64,000 nucleotides of DNA. Source: Collybia mongolica (Eukaryota; Basidiomycota; Agaricomycetes; Agaricales; Clitocybaceae). The notes under the pieces are model-generated. The model did no database searches. It saw only the letters and a program-made list of their open reading frames with translations, and was not told where the DNA came from. The stretch spans positions 62,001 through 126,000 of the forward strand of contig JAAXNY010000021.1 of assembly GCA_013420905.1 (NCBI GenBank), read 5' to 3'. This document shows, piece after piece, positions 10,703 through 22,178 of the stretch; position 1 is the first letter of the stretch; each line of letters starts with the position of its first letter. A program made the position numbers and the translations under genes.

Positions 10703-11929
10703 CTAAGTGAGGACAGCATCACGCTTGTTAGAATCGTCGGCCAGCCCAAACCACATCGGCAACGAGTCCCAAGCTTCCGCCCTCGCCTTCATAGCCGACA
10801 TCGCAAAGTCCGCCTTGCAGGGCTGACACATGCGCAGTCCGCACTGCCGCTGGCCATCCGAGAAGTCCGTCCGCGACAGCATCTCCATCGCCTGCACGAG
10901 CGTGAACAGCGCATCCGCATCGCGCCCGCACGCGATGCCGCCGACGGAGCGCAGGATGTTGAGCATGATGAAGTAGAACGACTCGTGGCACGGCCGGCTG
11001 GGGTCGGGGTCGAACTGGAATAGGCATTCGGTGGAGGGCGCGCGGTTTTGCAGCTCGGTGGCTACGAAGGTCGCCATGAAGCGCTGGATTCTCTCCCGGC
11101 CGATGAGGGTGCGGCAGAGGTTCTCGCGGGGGAGCGTAATGGAGGCTGGGGGGGACGGGCCCGTCTGTCCGGACACGAAGTGGTCGATGGCGAGTGAGGG
11201 GTAGGGAGCGCCGGATAGTATTTTGCTTGGTCCGTAGCGCGCGAGGTCGTAGAATGCGGCAGGGAGAACAGAATGTATATCCAGGTCGAAGGCTAGTTCG
11301 ATGACGAGGATGGGGTGTGGACAGGATTCGCGGGGGGCGTATCGGCCCATGGTGTCGGTTGCGTCATGTTCTCGTTGGTCCCATCCTGCGAGCGTTGATG
11401 GCCAGTCGAGGCTCAGTCTCATGAGGCAGCGTTGGCGAAGGGTCTCCACGAGGTATTTCGTGGAGAGGCGGAGCACACCAGCGATTGCAGCGAAATCGTC
11501 GGCACGCGGCGTTTTAAAATATCTGAGGGTGGGTCAGCCGATGCGCGAAATGGTTGTGACGGGTAAGGAGACGTACAGCCCATCATAAAGAGCACTCAAG
11601 AAATAGAACACATCCGACGGCCTGTCATGCAGCTCGACCCAAACACACCCATCCAACAGGTCCTGTTCTTGCGGCTGTGGTACCGAGAAAAGATCGTTAA
11701 AAATCTCGGAATGGCGCACCAGCTGGCCGCGGTGGACTTTGAACGCCGCTTGGCCGGCGATGATGACTATGTTTCCGTCGAGAAACCAGAAGTCGGAGCG
11801 GACCAGCCTGGAAAGACCGCTTGGGGCGTCCCCTGTACTCACGTCGGCGCCCATGTAGCTCGCGTCTACGGATGAGTGTAAGGTAGTGGGGAGACAGAAA
11901 ACTCGAATAGGGGGAGCCTTCGGTTGCAT
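10703..11929 (-). CDS. BTB/POZ domain protein
   Basis: Two exons: 11577-11929 and 10703-11522, joined across a 54-bp GT..AG intron (11523-11576) that restores the frame at LYDGL-YFKTPR. Residues about 40-110 form the fungal BTB domain: FWFLDGNIVIIAGQAAFKVH followed by RGQLVRHSEIFNDLF and VELHDRPSDVFYFLSALYDG. The second exon begins with the BTB helix TPRADDFAAIAGVLRLSTKY typical of basidiomycete BTB proteins and ends in a cysteine-bearing part (CGLRMCQPCKADF). BTB domains mediate dimerisation or Cullin-3 binding; no kelch or zinc-finger partner domain is seen. Role unknown. Confidence 0.8.
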
Positions 11930-12246
11930 GGCAGGAATTTAGCGGCTGGCATGTGGTAGAAATTTTGGATTTGACTGCTGGGCCTGGGCTAACGTGTGTA
12001 TAGGAAGCTTATTTTAACTGCCTGCCGCGTTGTATGCCAAAAGAGTATCAAATATCGATTAACGATGAGAATGTGGCGTGTATTCTTCATCGTGGGTTGC
12101 TGAAAAGTTCAATCTCAAGGGCGAACATGGAGGTCGAGGCAAGGCGCGAATAAATTACGTAACCAATGTTTGATGAACCCAATTGCCCTCCCACGCGCGG
12201 CAACCTGTCTCAAACCACCATCCATTTCTAAATCCAAGCTTCAAGC
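11930..12246. other. Divergent promoter region
   Basis: About 320 bp between the minus-strand BTB gene and the plus-strand gene that follows, so it should hold both promoters. No specific element identified. Confidence 0.4.
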
Positions 12247-13136
12247 ATGTTCAAGCCAAGGACTGTCGGGCGTTTGCTAAACGCTACTTTCGGTGCGAGG
12301 AACGTCGTCGTCGTCGCGCGCCCATTGTGTAGAGAGAAATTCAGCAGGGTATTACTTCTCTTGCACAGCCCACCAACACGATTTACATGACGCTCAAAGT
12401 TATCAGGTCAACCCTCTGTGGTACGGCGGTCTTTCGCGACTTCTACACCCCGCTTCACGACGCGAACGCTACCGCCCGACGAGGATCCAGCGAAAGCCGA
12501 AACGGAGGCCAAAACCGACGCCAACGAAACGATCTCACCAGACAAATGGATAGGCATACTCGAGAACACAGCTTCTGCACCTTGGCTCAACACCTTGCCC
12601 TTGGAACATGGCGACAGGCTGAAACGCGCTTACACACTCCTTTTCCAAATTGTGCTCTACCTCGGCAGGCCACAAGAACCAGAAATGGCTGAACAATTCC
12701 TCGTGGTGAGCCGAGCCCCAACACACACGTCCTTTTCCCGCTCACTATCCCACAGGCGTTCGGGACAGCACCTACGCCACCGGAGTCAGAGATAGGGCGT
12801 GCAAGGAAGGCAGTGGCGAAAATTACACGCGCAGTCGTACGGGATATATCCTCCGTCCCTGTAAGCTCGCCGTTGCGCACGGAGCAGACGGAAGTTTTCA
12901 ACATCTTTGGCGCGTTACAAGCGTTGCATGACATGTACCTCATGGACGAGGAGGTGGATAACTGGGGTGAGTTTTGGAGTAGGGCGCAGCCTGTTGTGCT
13001 GTCGCTGGGTATGAAGCTGGACGAGGTTGGGTTTGGGCTGAATCTTGACGAATTTGAGAAGGCGGAGAAAGAGAAGGATGAGAAGGAGAAGGAGAAAGGA
13101 GAGGAGAAAGAGAAGGAAATGGAGCAGGAGAAGTAA
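12247..13136 (+). CDS. Probable mitochondrial protein, unknown
   Basis: ATG at 12247. Best model has introns 12329-12406 (78 bp) and 12706-12755 (50 bp); this keeps one frame to the TAA at 13134-13136. The N-terminus is rich in Arg/Ser/Thr without acids (MFKPRTVGRLLNATFGARN, later RRSFATSTPRF), a typical mitochondrial presequence with an RRSFA-like processing site. The body has helical Leu-rich segments (WLNTLPLEHGDRLKRAYTLL, IFGALQALHDMYLMDEEVDN) and a C-terminal Lys/Glu run. I do not recognise the family. The first intron is inferred from the frame; the donor could differ. Confidence 0.6.
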
Positions 13137-13427
13137 GTTCACGCTCATGATGTTATGGTACTGCATTTTTCATGTATCTCGTAACTAACTATTGGTTTAC
13201 TTTCCTCATTCACGTGTCGCGTGCCGCCGCGACGCGTAGGGTGTGTCTTATGACCAAGTATTCCCATCAGCTGATTAAATCACACCTCTTCATCCAATCT
13301 GGAACGCTTTGAATTTCAAAGAACGCCAGCACATTGCCATGGAATTCTCACCCCATCATGGGGCTTCGAATTCGCACCTTACTCGCCCTTTGTCTCCGTC
13401 ATCAGCCCAACTAATCACCCATCCAGA

Positions 13428-14611
13428 ATGTCCACATCTTCCGCAACTCTTGCAGGCGCACCCGGAGAGTGCTGCTTCACGGGTGTGAAGCACACCGGAA
13501 CTGCTGCTGGGAGAACTGTCACGATTGCTGGCATGCAGACCTACCTGTCCGAACCGGAGAACCGACCATCCGACAAAGAACTCAGGAAAGTCATCCTGTA
13601 CTTCTCGGATATCTACGGCCCATTCTTCTTGAACGGCCAACTGCTTCAGGACTACTTCGCTAGTAACGGTATGGTCCAAAGCTACCATAGATCGGTGTAC
13701 GAAAGTTCATGAGTTTGACACAGGGTACACTGTCCTGGGCTGCGATTATCTCTTTGGGGACCCCGTCCATGTGCACACCGAGCCTGGGTTCGATCGTAAT
13801 GTTTGGGTGGTGGAGAAACGGAAGGCTGCTGTTGAGGCGGTCCCGAAGTGGTTGGAGGGTGTTAGGGAGTTATATGGTGCGCCCCCCGCCCAATTCCGCG
13901 TCACCCCTTCTCTTATTGGTATTGATATTAATGTCCTAGGGACTGACGCTAAGTATTGTGCCGTTGGTGAATACATGTATTGATAAAAGTGTTCCTTGCG
14001 GTGAGCTAAAGAGTGGTTCAGGCTACTGCTTCGGAGGGCCTTTCGCACTGGACTTGGCCACTACCAATAATGTCGTAGCTGGTAAGATCTCACGCCTTCT
14101 CTCCGATTACGCTGACGTGGGGTCATGCTAGCTGCTTTTGCGCACCCCGCATTTCTAAACGAAGACCACTTTACTAAGATCACCAGTATGTTAAACCCAG
14201 ATTTAACTTATACTATATTCTTAACAACCAAACCACAGAACCCCTGCTAATGTCCTGCGCGGGTCCGTTCTCCCTTCCTCCCAACGCTTCTGCTCCCCTT
14301 CTAATTTCCCTTTTGCGGTTGTCCAGAAACCGACCCGACGTTCCCGCTCGAATCCCGGCGCCGCGCGGAAGACCTCTTAATCGCTGCGAAGGCGAAGTAC
14401 CATATCCAGGTGTTCCAGGGCGTGTCGCATGGGTTTGCTCTACGGGGGAATCCGGAGGTCGAGCATGAACGTGAGTGTGTTTATGGTTTTTGTACACGGG
14501 CTTGCTGTTGTCTGACCGGGAGGTATTTGGGTTGAAGACTGGGCGAAACAGGAATCGGCGCGGGGGATCATTGGGTGGTTTAACAGGTTCACTGCTGTGA
14601 ATAGGAAGTGA
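13428..14611 (+). CDS. Dienelactone hydrolase family protein (copy 1)
   Basis: Eight exons, ATG at 13428, TGA at 14609-14611. N-terminus has the family's GECCFTGVKHTGT motif; then VILYFSDIYGPFFLNGQLLQ, YTVLGCDYLFGDPVHVHTE, the nucleophile motif GYCFGGPFALDL, the acid region ETDPTF, and the catalytic-His region VSHGFALRGNP; it ends WAKQESARGIIGWFNRF. Dienelactone hydrolases are alpha/beta-hydrolases with a Cys-Asp-His triad, all three seen here; fungal members of this type (AIM2-like) are cytosolic with unknown natural substrates. Intron positions are the same as in the next gene, showing tandem duplication. A weak point is the last intron, whose acceptor I placed just before the WAKQ codons. 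Confidence 0.85.
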
Positions 14612-15008
14612 TGGTGTTGGTAAAGGGTTTGCTTAGGAGTGGGTACGCTGTCGCTGGGGTATCTATACGATGTACGTTGCGATCAGAGTTATATGTTCGG
14701 AGTGCGCGGAGAAAGCAAAGCCTCCAAGGTACCCCGTGATGACGTCTTCTCCATTGAAGGACATCAGTTATAGTCCTTCAGATCAAGTGAGGGGACTTAT
14801 ATGAGGGGCGAGACCCCGAGAAGGCCGCAGTCTGGCAGCTGCGGGGGGATTCCCCAGGCTTGTCTTCCTCAAAACGTAGGTGCATTTCTCACTCCATCCA
14901 CGGTCACGGTCATGTGGCTTCGAAATTCACACCTTACTTACCAATCCTTTATCTCCCTTATAACGCAACTGACCCCTCGTGACTAGCGCTTACCACCACG
15001 ACCCTACG
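14612..15008. other. Spacer between tandem hydrolase genes
   Basis: About 400 bp holding the 3' end of copy 1 and the promoter of copy 2. The segment just before copy 2 (cttcgaaattcacaccttac at about 14919) resembles the segment just before copy 1 (gcttcgaattcgcaccttac), so the upstream region was duplicated with the gene. Confidence 0.55.
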
Positions 15009-16201
15009 ATGACCACCTCTTCACCGACGATTGCAGGACCCCCCGGAGACTGTTGCTTCACCGGAGTGAAGCATACTGGTACACCTGTGGGGACGACGAC
15101 CACGATTGCGGGCGTGCCGACCTATGTGTCGAATGCACGGGGCCAGGCTGCTGGAGCGCAGAAGAAAGTGATCATGTTCTTCGCGGATGTCTTTGGGCCT
15201 CTTCATACGAACAATAAATTGATACAAGATTACTTTGCCGAACATGGTGCGTGTTTCCTCTGCATTCCGATTTGCGCAACGTCAATTCTCATCGTTCGTG
15301 CTATCCACGCTAGGATATACTGTGCTGGGCTGCGACTACTTTTTCGGAGACCCAGTTTATATACATACGGAGAAGAATTTCGACCGGCCAGCGTGGATGG
15401 CAGAGAAGAAACGGCTGGCGGCCGATGCGGTCCCCAAGTGGACACAAGCCGTTAGGCAATCGTATGGTATGTACTCCCTGGAGGATTTTCGTGCTCCTTT
15501 CTCATCAAAGGTCGTCTCCCAGGCGTTGATACTAAATACTGTGCCGTTGGTAAGTCTACTAATACTTTTATCATTGGAGAGGTCTATACAGCTGTTTAGG
15601 TTATTGCTTTGGCGCACCCTTTACGCTGGATCTGGCAAGCACGGACACTATTGTAGCGGGTAAGCACCCCGTGTTTCATCGTATTCCTTTTATTGAACGT
15701 GCGCTTGTATCAGCCGCCCTTGCACACCCTGCATTCTTAAATGAAGACCATTTCACTAAAGTAACCAGTATGTCCACACTCGCCGCTTGAATCGGGCCGC
15801 GCTAAAAGGTCGACGATCAAATTATAGACCCCTTGTTCTTGTCCTGTGCAGGTACGATTCATTGTATGATTGATGCCCTACTTCAGCGTTTAATAATCCT
15901 CTTGGTATCTGTAGAGATCGACCACACGTTCGGGTTGGAATTTCGCCGGAGAGCGGAGGATCTGTTGATCTCCATAAAGGCGAATTATCATTTCCAGGTC
16001 TTTTCGGGCATTGCGCATGGGTTTGCTGTTCGGGGGGATCCAGCTGTAGAAAAAGAACGTGAGTGCTATTACTTGGCATAGGTTTCTGCACTCAGGAATT
16101 TAAATGTGTATTTAGGTTGGGCGAAGGAGGAGTCGGCACGGGGGATTATTGGGTGGTTTGATAGGTTTACTGCTCCGGGAAAAGAGCGGAGTGCTTTGTA
16201 G
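15009..16201 (+). CDS. Dienelactone hydrolase family protein (copy 2)
   Basis: Eight exons with the same intron positions as copy 1. ATG at 15009, TAG at 16199-16201. Motifs: GDCCFTGVKHTGTPVGTTTT, YTVLGCDYFFGDPVYIHTEK, nucleophile motif GYCFGAPFTLDL (second Gly of the usual CxGG replaced by Ala), acid region EIDHTF, catalytic-His region IAHGFAVRGDP, end WAKEESARGIIGWFDRF. Cys, Asp and His are all retained, so it should be active. The Ala after Gly in the nucleophile elbow is the main difference from copy 1 and may alter substrate choice. Likely cytosolic; no signal peptide. Confidence 0.85.
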
Positions 16202-16378
16202 ATTATTAAACCTTTTGTAGGAAATATGGATTATCATTATTGGTCAAGGCTATCACTTTTGGCGCGTTTTGGTCGCATAGACGCTAGCCGCGGATGGGTC
16301 TGGTGTTTTGGGAACCATATTAAATTACTAGTGGACTAGCTATGAAACAGTAAAACCAAAATAAGCGGGGAAGCAGGA

Positions 16379-16760
16379 TTACACGAAGGCCTTGAGGGAG
16401 AGCCGGAACCAAAAGAGGCGGCGGCTCTCGGTAACTACTCCGGTGGTGCTGTTCACGGTTCTGGTGAAGGAAGTGTCGGTTAGGAGGGGCGTGTGCTGCG
16501 GAGGTACGGACTGGGGCTCACGTTATTGTCCGACTTGACGGCGGTTCGGATTTTCTTTACGATACTGGTAAGGAGGCCCGCCATCTGGAGAGCGAGCCGG
16601 CGAGACCGATGGGGCCGACTTTTTGAGGGGTCCTTGCATCGATATCGACGCCGGTGGTATTCGAGGAGTTGAGAGTTTCCGCGCTGTAAGGCGTGGGGGT
16701 GGCAAGCGAGTGTGATGCAAAGCTTGAGATGATGACGGCGATGATGGGTATGAATTTCAT
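16379..16760 (-). CDS. Small secreted protein, 3' structure unsure
   Basis: ATG at 16758-16760 opens a clear signal peptide (MKFIPIIAVIISSFASHSLA, then TPTP) followed by a Ser/Thr/Asn-rich mature start (AETLNSSNTTGVDIDARTPQ). The direct frame stops at 16557. Downstream minus-strand bases hold further coding-like segments, MAGLLTSIVKKIRTAVKSDN and then TDTSFTRTVNSTTGVVTESR ending in LSLKAFV-stop at 16379, which would join through one or two very short introns. Whether these are exons or frameshifted remains cannot be decided by eye. Resembles the many small secreted proteins of saprotrophic or symbiotic mushrooms; function unknown. Confidence 0.5.
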
Positions 16761-17389
16761 GTTGGTGGTAGATGAGGTGTTGGGAGATGTCTGGTCCTGG
16801 CTTATAAAAACTTTAACGAGCGTGCGGAGTTCTTAAATGCTCTCCTGGTTAAAGTTCGTTGATCATGTTCCCAAGAGTGGCCGTGATGATTGTTGGGTTT
16901 TCTGTCACAAACGCTGTGGGGGTCTCCACACTCGTGGAACTGGCATGTTTTTGGACCCTTGACTGGACACTCGACCCCTTCTCACTCCTTCTCGATTCTC
17001 TCTCAGAAGGGAAGCTTATGAGTTGGAGATCATAGCTAGATACAGAACCGTTCCAACGAGATTGGTTCGAACCCTTGCAAAGGAAGCAAAAGCCGTTCAG
17101 AAAATGGCCCTTCTAACAGCCACGGGTTGGGTTCATGTGATGATCATGGTGAAGAATATGCGAACCCACATATATGCGCAAAAAATTGGTAAGGCTCTTA
17201 GGTCTATGAATTTAAAGCGCCGTTTCAACCATCAGGCGAACCAGAGTCGGGTCTTGCCGAGGCCGAAATGTGAGGATTAACCGAATCCTGGAGTAAAGGT
17301 GAACCACGGCCGGCAATGGCAAAGCAGAGCATATATTTGAGCGTCGACGAGCTCCACTTCTTTCTTCCAAACTGTCGTCACTATCCCAA
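16761..17389. other. Divergent intergenic region
   Basis: Lies between the minus-strand secreted protein and the plus-strand acetyl-CoA hydrolase, so it carries both promoters. A TATAAAA-like box (cttataaaaact, about 16800) sits some 40 bp upstream of the secreted-protein start on the minus side. No other gene is visible. Confidence 0.4.
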
Positions 17390-20013
17390 ATGCGCGTAAC
17401 TCCCTTCCTCCGCCAAAATGCCCCCTCCATTTCAGCTGCCTTACGCGAACGCGTTCGCCGGCCAGCACTTCTCAGGAAACTAGCTCATCCTGGCGATCTT
17501 GCTCCCTTGTTTAAAGTACGTCTCTCATTTCATGTCTCGTTATCAACTTTCTGATGGTGTATGTAGCACGATGACTATGCGCGTGTCATGGTTCATGTCT
17601 CTTAGACCCACGCTGAGACTTTGCATTCAGATCGGCTGGTCAGGGTTTACAGGCGTCGGATATCCCAAGAATGTGCCTACGGTGAGTTCAAAAGTATGAA
17701 TTCGCAGGATTAATTATAACAGCCGCACTAGGCTATTGCTGACCATATAGAATCAAATAACCTTCAAGCTGACCCAGGGACCAAAAAGAAGTTCAACCTC
17801 TTTGTTGGGGCCTCTGTGGGACCTGAGATCGAGGATCGCTGGGCACGTCTAGACATGTGCGTGTCACGATCACGTACCAATATTAACGTCTGGTGCTAAC
17901 TTTCTAATACAAAACTGTAGGATCGCACGACGCTATCCTCACCAGGTTGGAAAGGAGGTCGCGAAAGGCATAAATGCTGGACGTATTGAATTTGCGGATA
18001 AACATCTATCAAGTGAGTGTCAGACTCTGGAGAGATACTGGCTCTCTCTAATTTTATGACGAAAAGTGTTTCCGCAAGATTTGACCTACGGATACTACAA
18101 TCTGCGCAAAAAGCACGGGGATTCCAAGAAGCCCTTGGACTGGGCTATCGTGGAAGCGACCGCGATCACTGAAGAAGGGCATATTGTACCCGGTAAGCAC
18201 CATTCTTGTTCATGGGACACTATATTTACGCATTACAGGCGCGTCTGTCGGCGCGACTCCTGAGATCGTACAATCGGCAGAAAAGATTATCATTGAAGTC
18301 AATACACTCATCCCCAATCTAGAAGGTCTTCATGACATCAACCAATCGTTCCTCCCCCCACATCGTTTACCATATGTACGTCATTATATTTCTATTAATA
18401 CCCGACAGACGCCCATTATATCAAAAAAAAAGTTCATCAGTCACCCACAAGACCGGATCGGCCGGACCGCAATTCCCATCGACACGGACCGCGTCGTCGC
18501 GATCATTGAATCCCGAAAACCGGATAATACTGGTTCCAATGCCCCCGAGGTTCGGAATTTGGCCGGTACCATCCTTCGCGATGCTGAAATAATTCCGAAA
18601 CAGAACGATGAGAGCCGTGCAATTGCCTCTCATCTTATCGGATTCTTGTCCGAAGAAGTGTCTGCGGGACGTTTACCCAAATCACTGCTCCCTCTCCAAT
18701 CAGGTATCGGTAATGTGGCGAACTCGATTATTGGGGGACTGGCGGATGGTCCGTTTGAGGGGGTTCAAGTATGGACTGAAGTACTTCAAGGTTCGGAGAT
18801 TTGTCACGTTTGCTACTGATCTGTTTGTTAATTCACTCCTAGATACTTTTATCCGCTTTTTCGATTCTGGAAAGCTTTCCTTTGCAACCGCAACCAGTAT
18901 CAAGTTCTCGCCCGAAGGGTTCGTTTCAAATATTACTTATTCGCCTTCGACTTACATTTCTTTATGATTCTCAGATTTGACCACTTCTATAAACGTAAGT
19001 TGCGCACCCAATATTCGGTAAGGGATCGTATTTTACCTTTCCACATCCAGACTGGGCCGACTACAAAGACCGCCTGATGCTTCGATCCCAACAAGTAGCG
19101 AATTCTCCTGAAATCATCCGCCGCCTCGGTATCATCGCCATGAACACGCCCCTCGAGGTTGACATCGTAAGCTCCTTTTCTATCTGGTCTCCTAGTCGGT
19201 GCTAGGCATTTAATTCACCCGCACCTTAGTACGCCCATGCCAATTCGACGAATGCCTTGGGATCCAGGTCCGTTAGCAATGCGTCTAGGCATCATGAGTA
19301 TCTAAAACTGACGGTAGGATGTTGAATGGAATTGGCGGCTCGGCTGATTTTCTTCGAAACGCTAAATTGTCCATTATGCACACCCCATCGAGGTTTGTCC
19401 TTTCGAGTCACATCCTATCGACATGTATTAAACTTACTCTAACGTAGCCGACCCTCGAAAACGGACCCTACAGGTATCAGCTGCATTGTACCCTTTGCAT
19501 CGCATATAGACCAAACAGGTTTGAATCTTTTTTCTTCATCCTTCATCGCAGATTCCATATCCCGTTACCGTACAGAACATGATTTAGACGTTATTGTTAC
19601 TGAACAAGGCCTCGCGGACCTGCGCGGCTTGTCACCACGGGAGCGCGCGCCCGTCATCATTGAGAAGTGTGCGCACCCTGACTATAAAGACCTGCTTCGC
19701 GAGGTATTTGCTACGCTCATTGACCATGCGGTTCTTCATTGAACTCATTGCTTTTTTTGTACACAGTACTACGACCGCTCCTTGCATGAATGCCTTGCTC
19801 GTGGAGCAGGCCACGAACCACATATGCTCAAGGTGGGGTTGTAACCACTTGTATGGGATAAACGCTAATTATTTTTTTTTGTATGATTGCAGAATGCTTT
19901 TAAAGTAAGCTTTGTTTGTTATATCTCATTCTGTGTCTGGGTCTAACCAGATAATTCAGTTTCATACTAATTTCCAGGAACACGGGACCATGAAGATTAA
20001 GGGTTGGGATTAG
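17390..20013 (+). CDS. ACH1: Acetyl-CoA hydrolase / CoA-transferase
   Basis: About 17 exons; ATG at 17390, TAG at 20011-20013. Family sequence runs the whole length: [195 protein letters not shown] and [11 protein letters not shown]. Ach1 is mitochondrial and mainly transfers CoA from succinyl-CoA to acetate, detoxifying acetate. Between LFK and IGWSGF the family length is kept only if a 12-nt exon (17567-17578, HDDY) is followed by a GC..AG intron (17579-17630). The C-terminus ([15 protein letters not shown]) is a little shorter than in yeast. Identification is firm; small exons are inferred. Confidence 0.93.
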
Positions 20014-20449
20014 AACCGATTGTAGATACCCAACGTTGGTTGAATGTCATGTAGGTATCACGGACTTCACTTGACTACAATAGGACCATACTGTACAAGT
20101 GGTCTTCACAGCAATATGTCAGCAACACTAAATACTTGAGGCAGTTAGAAGTAGCTGGGCGAGAACATGATGTGAACAGCCATAGATGACTGATCTGATT
20201 AGTATTTCATATTTAGCTTCAACTTAATGGACATATCCTGTTGCATAGGGTGTGGTATGACTCAAGTCGCGATGAAATGTGTACTTTACGGGTGTTCAGT
20301 TTGGGTTTTGGGGAGATTTGTGTGCCTAGGTATGATGGGGACAGGATGTAGGTTAGGGTTCCGGAAGAAACCCCTTATTTATTAACATCGTAGTTTCTAA
20401 CAGGTTAGTAACATGTTAGTAACATGTTAGTCATTAACTCGCTCAAAAG
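20014..20449. other. 3' region with TTAGTAAC repeats
   Basis: Non-coding DNA after ACH1. At 20359-20440 a segment (agggttccggaagaaac, then gttagtaacatg repeated) matches a similar segment at 22600-22720 on the other side of the palindrome loop (agggttcgggaagaaact, then gttagtaac and gttactaac). This looks like the end of a second repeat family bordering the inverted repeat. Confidence 0.5.
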
Positions 20450-20959
20450 AGGCCCCCGGACGCTCCCATATACCTTCGGCCCGAAATTTCCCGAAAATTG
20501 GTCTCAAATCCCCAATGTTTTAGGTCTCAAATCCCCTATCCAGGCTGGGGTTTATGTTTAAAACATAAAACATACGGAAAACATAGAAAACAAACATAGA
20601 AAACAAACATAGATGTTAAAAAATCGGGCAGCTGTTTTAGTGCTGGGTGCCATCCTGACTCGACGCGATTGAGAGAAAGCCTTTTTTTTTCACCTTCTTT
20701 GCAAACTTCCTTCCCACTTGTGATCCGAACCAACTTCTCGATGCAGACGTTACGAATCGCAAACGTCAACCTCACCATTTATTTACATAACAATTACCCA
20801 AAAAGTTTTGGCCGCGAGGCTCTGAAATCCCCAATAATGGGCCGAAGATTTCAAAAAATTTCTCTCAAATCCCCTATCTTAGGTCGAAGATTTTGGCCAA
20901 TTTGGGGTCTGAAATCCCCAAAATTTCGGCCGAAGGTATATGGGAGCGTCCGGGGGCCT
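20450..20959. mobile_element. 510-bp hAT-like MITE (left copy)
   Basis: Terminal inverted repeats begin AGGCCCCCGGACGCTCCCAT and continue through ATACCTTCGGCC at both ends (20450 and 20959 inward). No transposase; the internal open frames are spurious. CTATTAAT lies directly right of the element, but the matching duplication is absent on the left, where GCTCAAAAG is found. The other copy (23372-23881) has an intact 8-bp target duplication, which with the short TIRs suggests the hAT superfamily. Confidence 0.8.
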
Positions 20960-21526
20960 CTATTAATCTTGCGGGAAATTTGCTCCATGTGAGCAGGTTG
21001 CCTTTGCGCAATATAAATGACACACTCGGGTATGCAACGTGACAGAATGTGTTTATGACGGGACCGCTTCATGATCGTGAGCATCATCAATGGAGGCTGT
21101 GCAAATGAATTAGCCGACCAACGCCGGAAGGGGCACAGCCTTACAATGCTCTGCCACAACGGTCAACTATCACAGCTGTCCTGTTCGGGGAACCTTCGAG
21201 AACATATTGACTCCGCAATGTACTGACGTGCACACCATACAGGAATATTGCTCAGCCTCTTAAATGCCGGTTACTGCGCCCACGGAAGTTGGAACGTTCA
21301 GCTTCCTACTTTAGTTATCAGTGACTTGTCACCAACCATACCGCCTTTCGATCTCGTCGGCATAAGAACTCGCAGGTAGCAAGCAGGTCTGGCAATCACC
21401 CGGCCGCAGGATATCCATAAAAGCCCAGGGACTAGTACCCACCGTTCTCAGGAGGCCCTTCTTACTCATACCCAACGATTCCAACCTCATTCCTTCGCTG
21501 TTCATCTTCGATGACAGAATACGACT
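20450..21526. repeat. Left arm of 3.4-kb inverted repeat
   Basis: These 1,077 bp are repeated in reverse orientation at 22797-23881 (1,085 bp). The size difference is one 8-bp insertion (caatgtaa-type, near 23180) in the right arm; otherwise only scattered substitutions are seen. The arm holds a 510-bp MITE, about 550 bp of upstream DNA, and the ATG plus first codons (MTEYD) of the loop gene. It ends exactly after GACT of codon 6 (21526). Confidence 0.92.
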
Positions 21527-22178
21527 TCTCCCCCGAGGCGCACCACCGCTATCTCGAGAGCATGCGCGGAATCTCCAAATGGGTGGACCAGACAGAGCAA
21601 CATAGGTCCCAGTTCGAGAACGCTGCGGCGCTGGCCCAACAGGGCAGGAAGGAGCACAAAGGTCGTTTAGCGAAGAGAAGAAGCTCTCGACGGCCACGCC
21701 CCTCATCCTTGCCACTTCCACCTCAACCTGGGATGATGTACGCGCCCTATCCAACGTCACCCTACTCGGGCTCTTCATCCAATGGGTTCGGATACTCCAG
21801 CGCACCGAACTCTCCAGGTCCCATGCCATCGTCGCCCTTGTACCACCACCCTCCTCAGTACATGATCCCCGCACCAAACTATGGGTACGGTGTGCCCCCG
21901 TTGTACTTACCATACGGATTCACACAAGGGTACCCTACGAGTCCATCGCATTCACATGCTCATGGGGCGTCATACGCCTTTCCGCCCTCACCGCCTTTCG
22001 GACAATTCCCGGGAATGAGCGGCGGCAGTATGATGGTGCCGGGCTACATCGTTCTCCCGCAGTCAAGTGTAAGGAAAGGGAGTCATAGACGAAGATCGAT
22101 GTCCTATGTGGTACGTTTATCCGCCGTCCGATCCGTTTCTCCATGCTCATGATCTCGTTTTACCTGTAGTATGTCTAA
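21511..22178 (+). CDS. Pro/Ser-rich protein with MTEYD(F/Y)SPEA N-terminus
   Basis: ATG at 21511; exon 1 ends at 22110, a 59-bp GT..AG intron (22111-22169) follows, and exon 2 is only 9 nt (Tyr-Val-stop at 22170-22178). The N-terminus (MTEYDFSPEAHHRYLESMRG, ISKWVDQTEQH) is shared with the gene at 56899, so the two are paralogues with a conserved ~35-residue start. The rest is Pro/Ser/Tyr/Gly-rich low complexity (PPQYMIPAPNYGYGVPPLYL) with a basic RKGSHRRRSMSY end. No signal peptide. Function unknown. It lies in the loop of the inverted repeat; its promoter and first five codons are in the left arm, hence duplicated. Confidence 0.7.

Noticed and set aside
20390..20440. Telomere-like repeats (TTAGTAAC words)
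   Set aside because: The unit is not TTAGGG, the array is short and interrupted, and genes lie on both sides.
20669..20992. 107-118-residue ORFs inside the MITE copies (also 23339-23695 minus)
   Set aside because: They lie within a 510-bp non-autonomous element, run through its inverted terminus and have no protein features.
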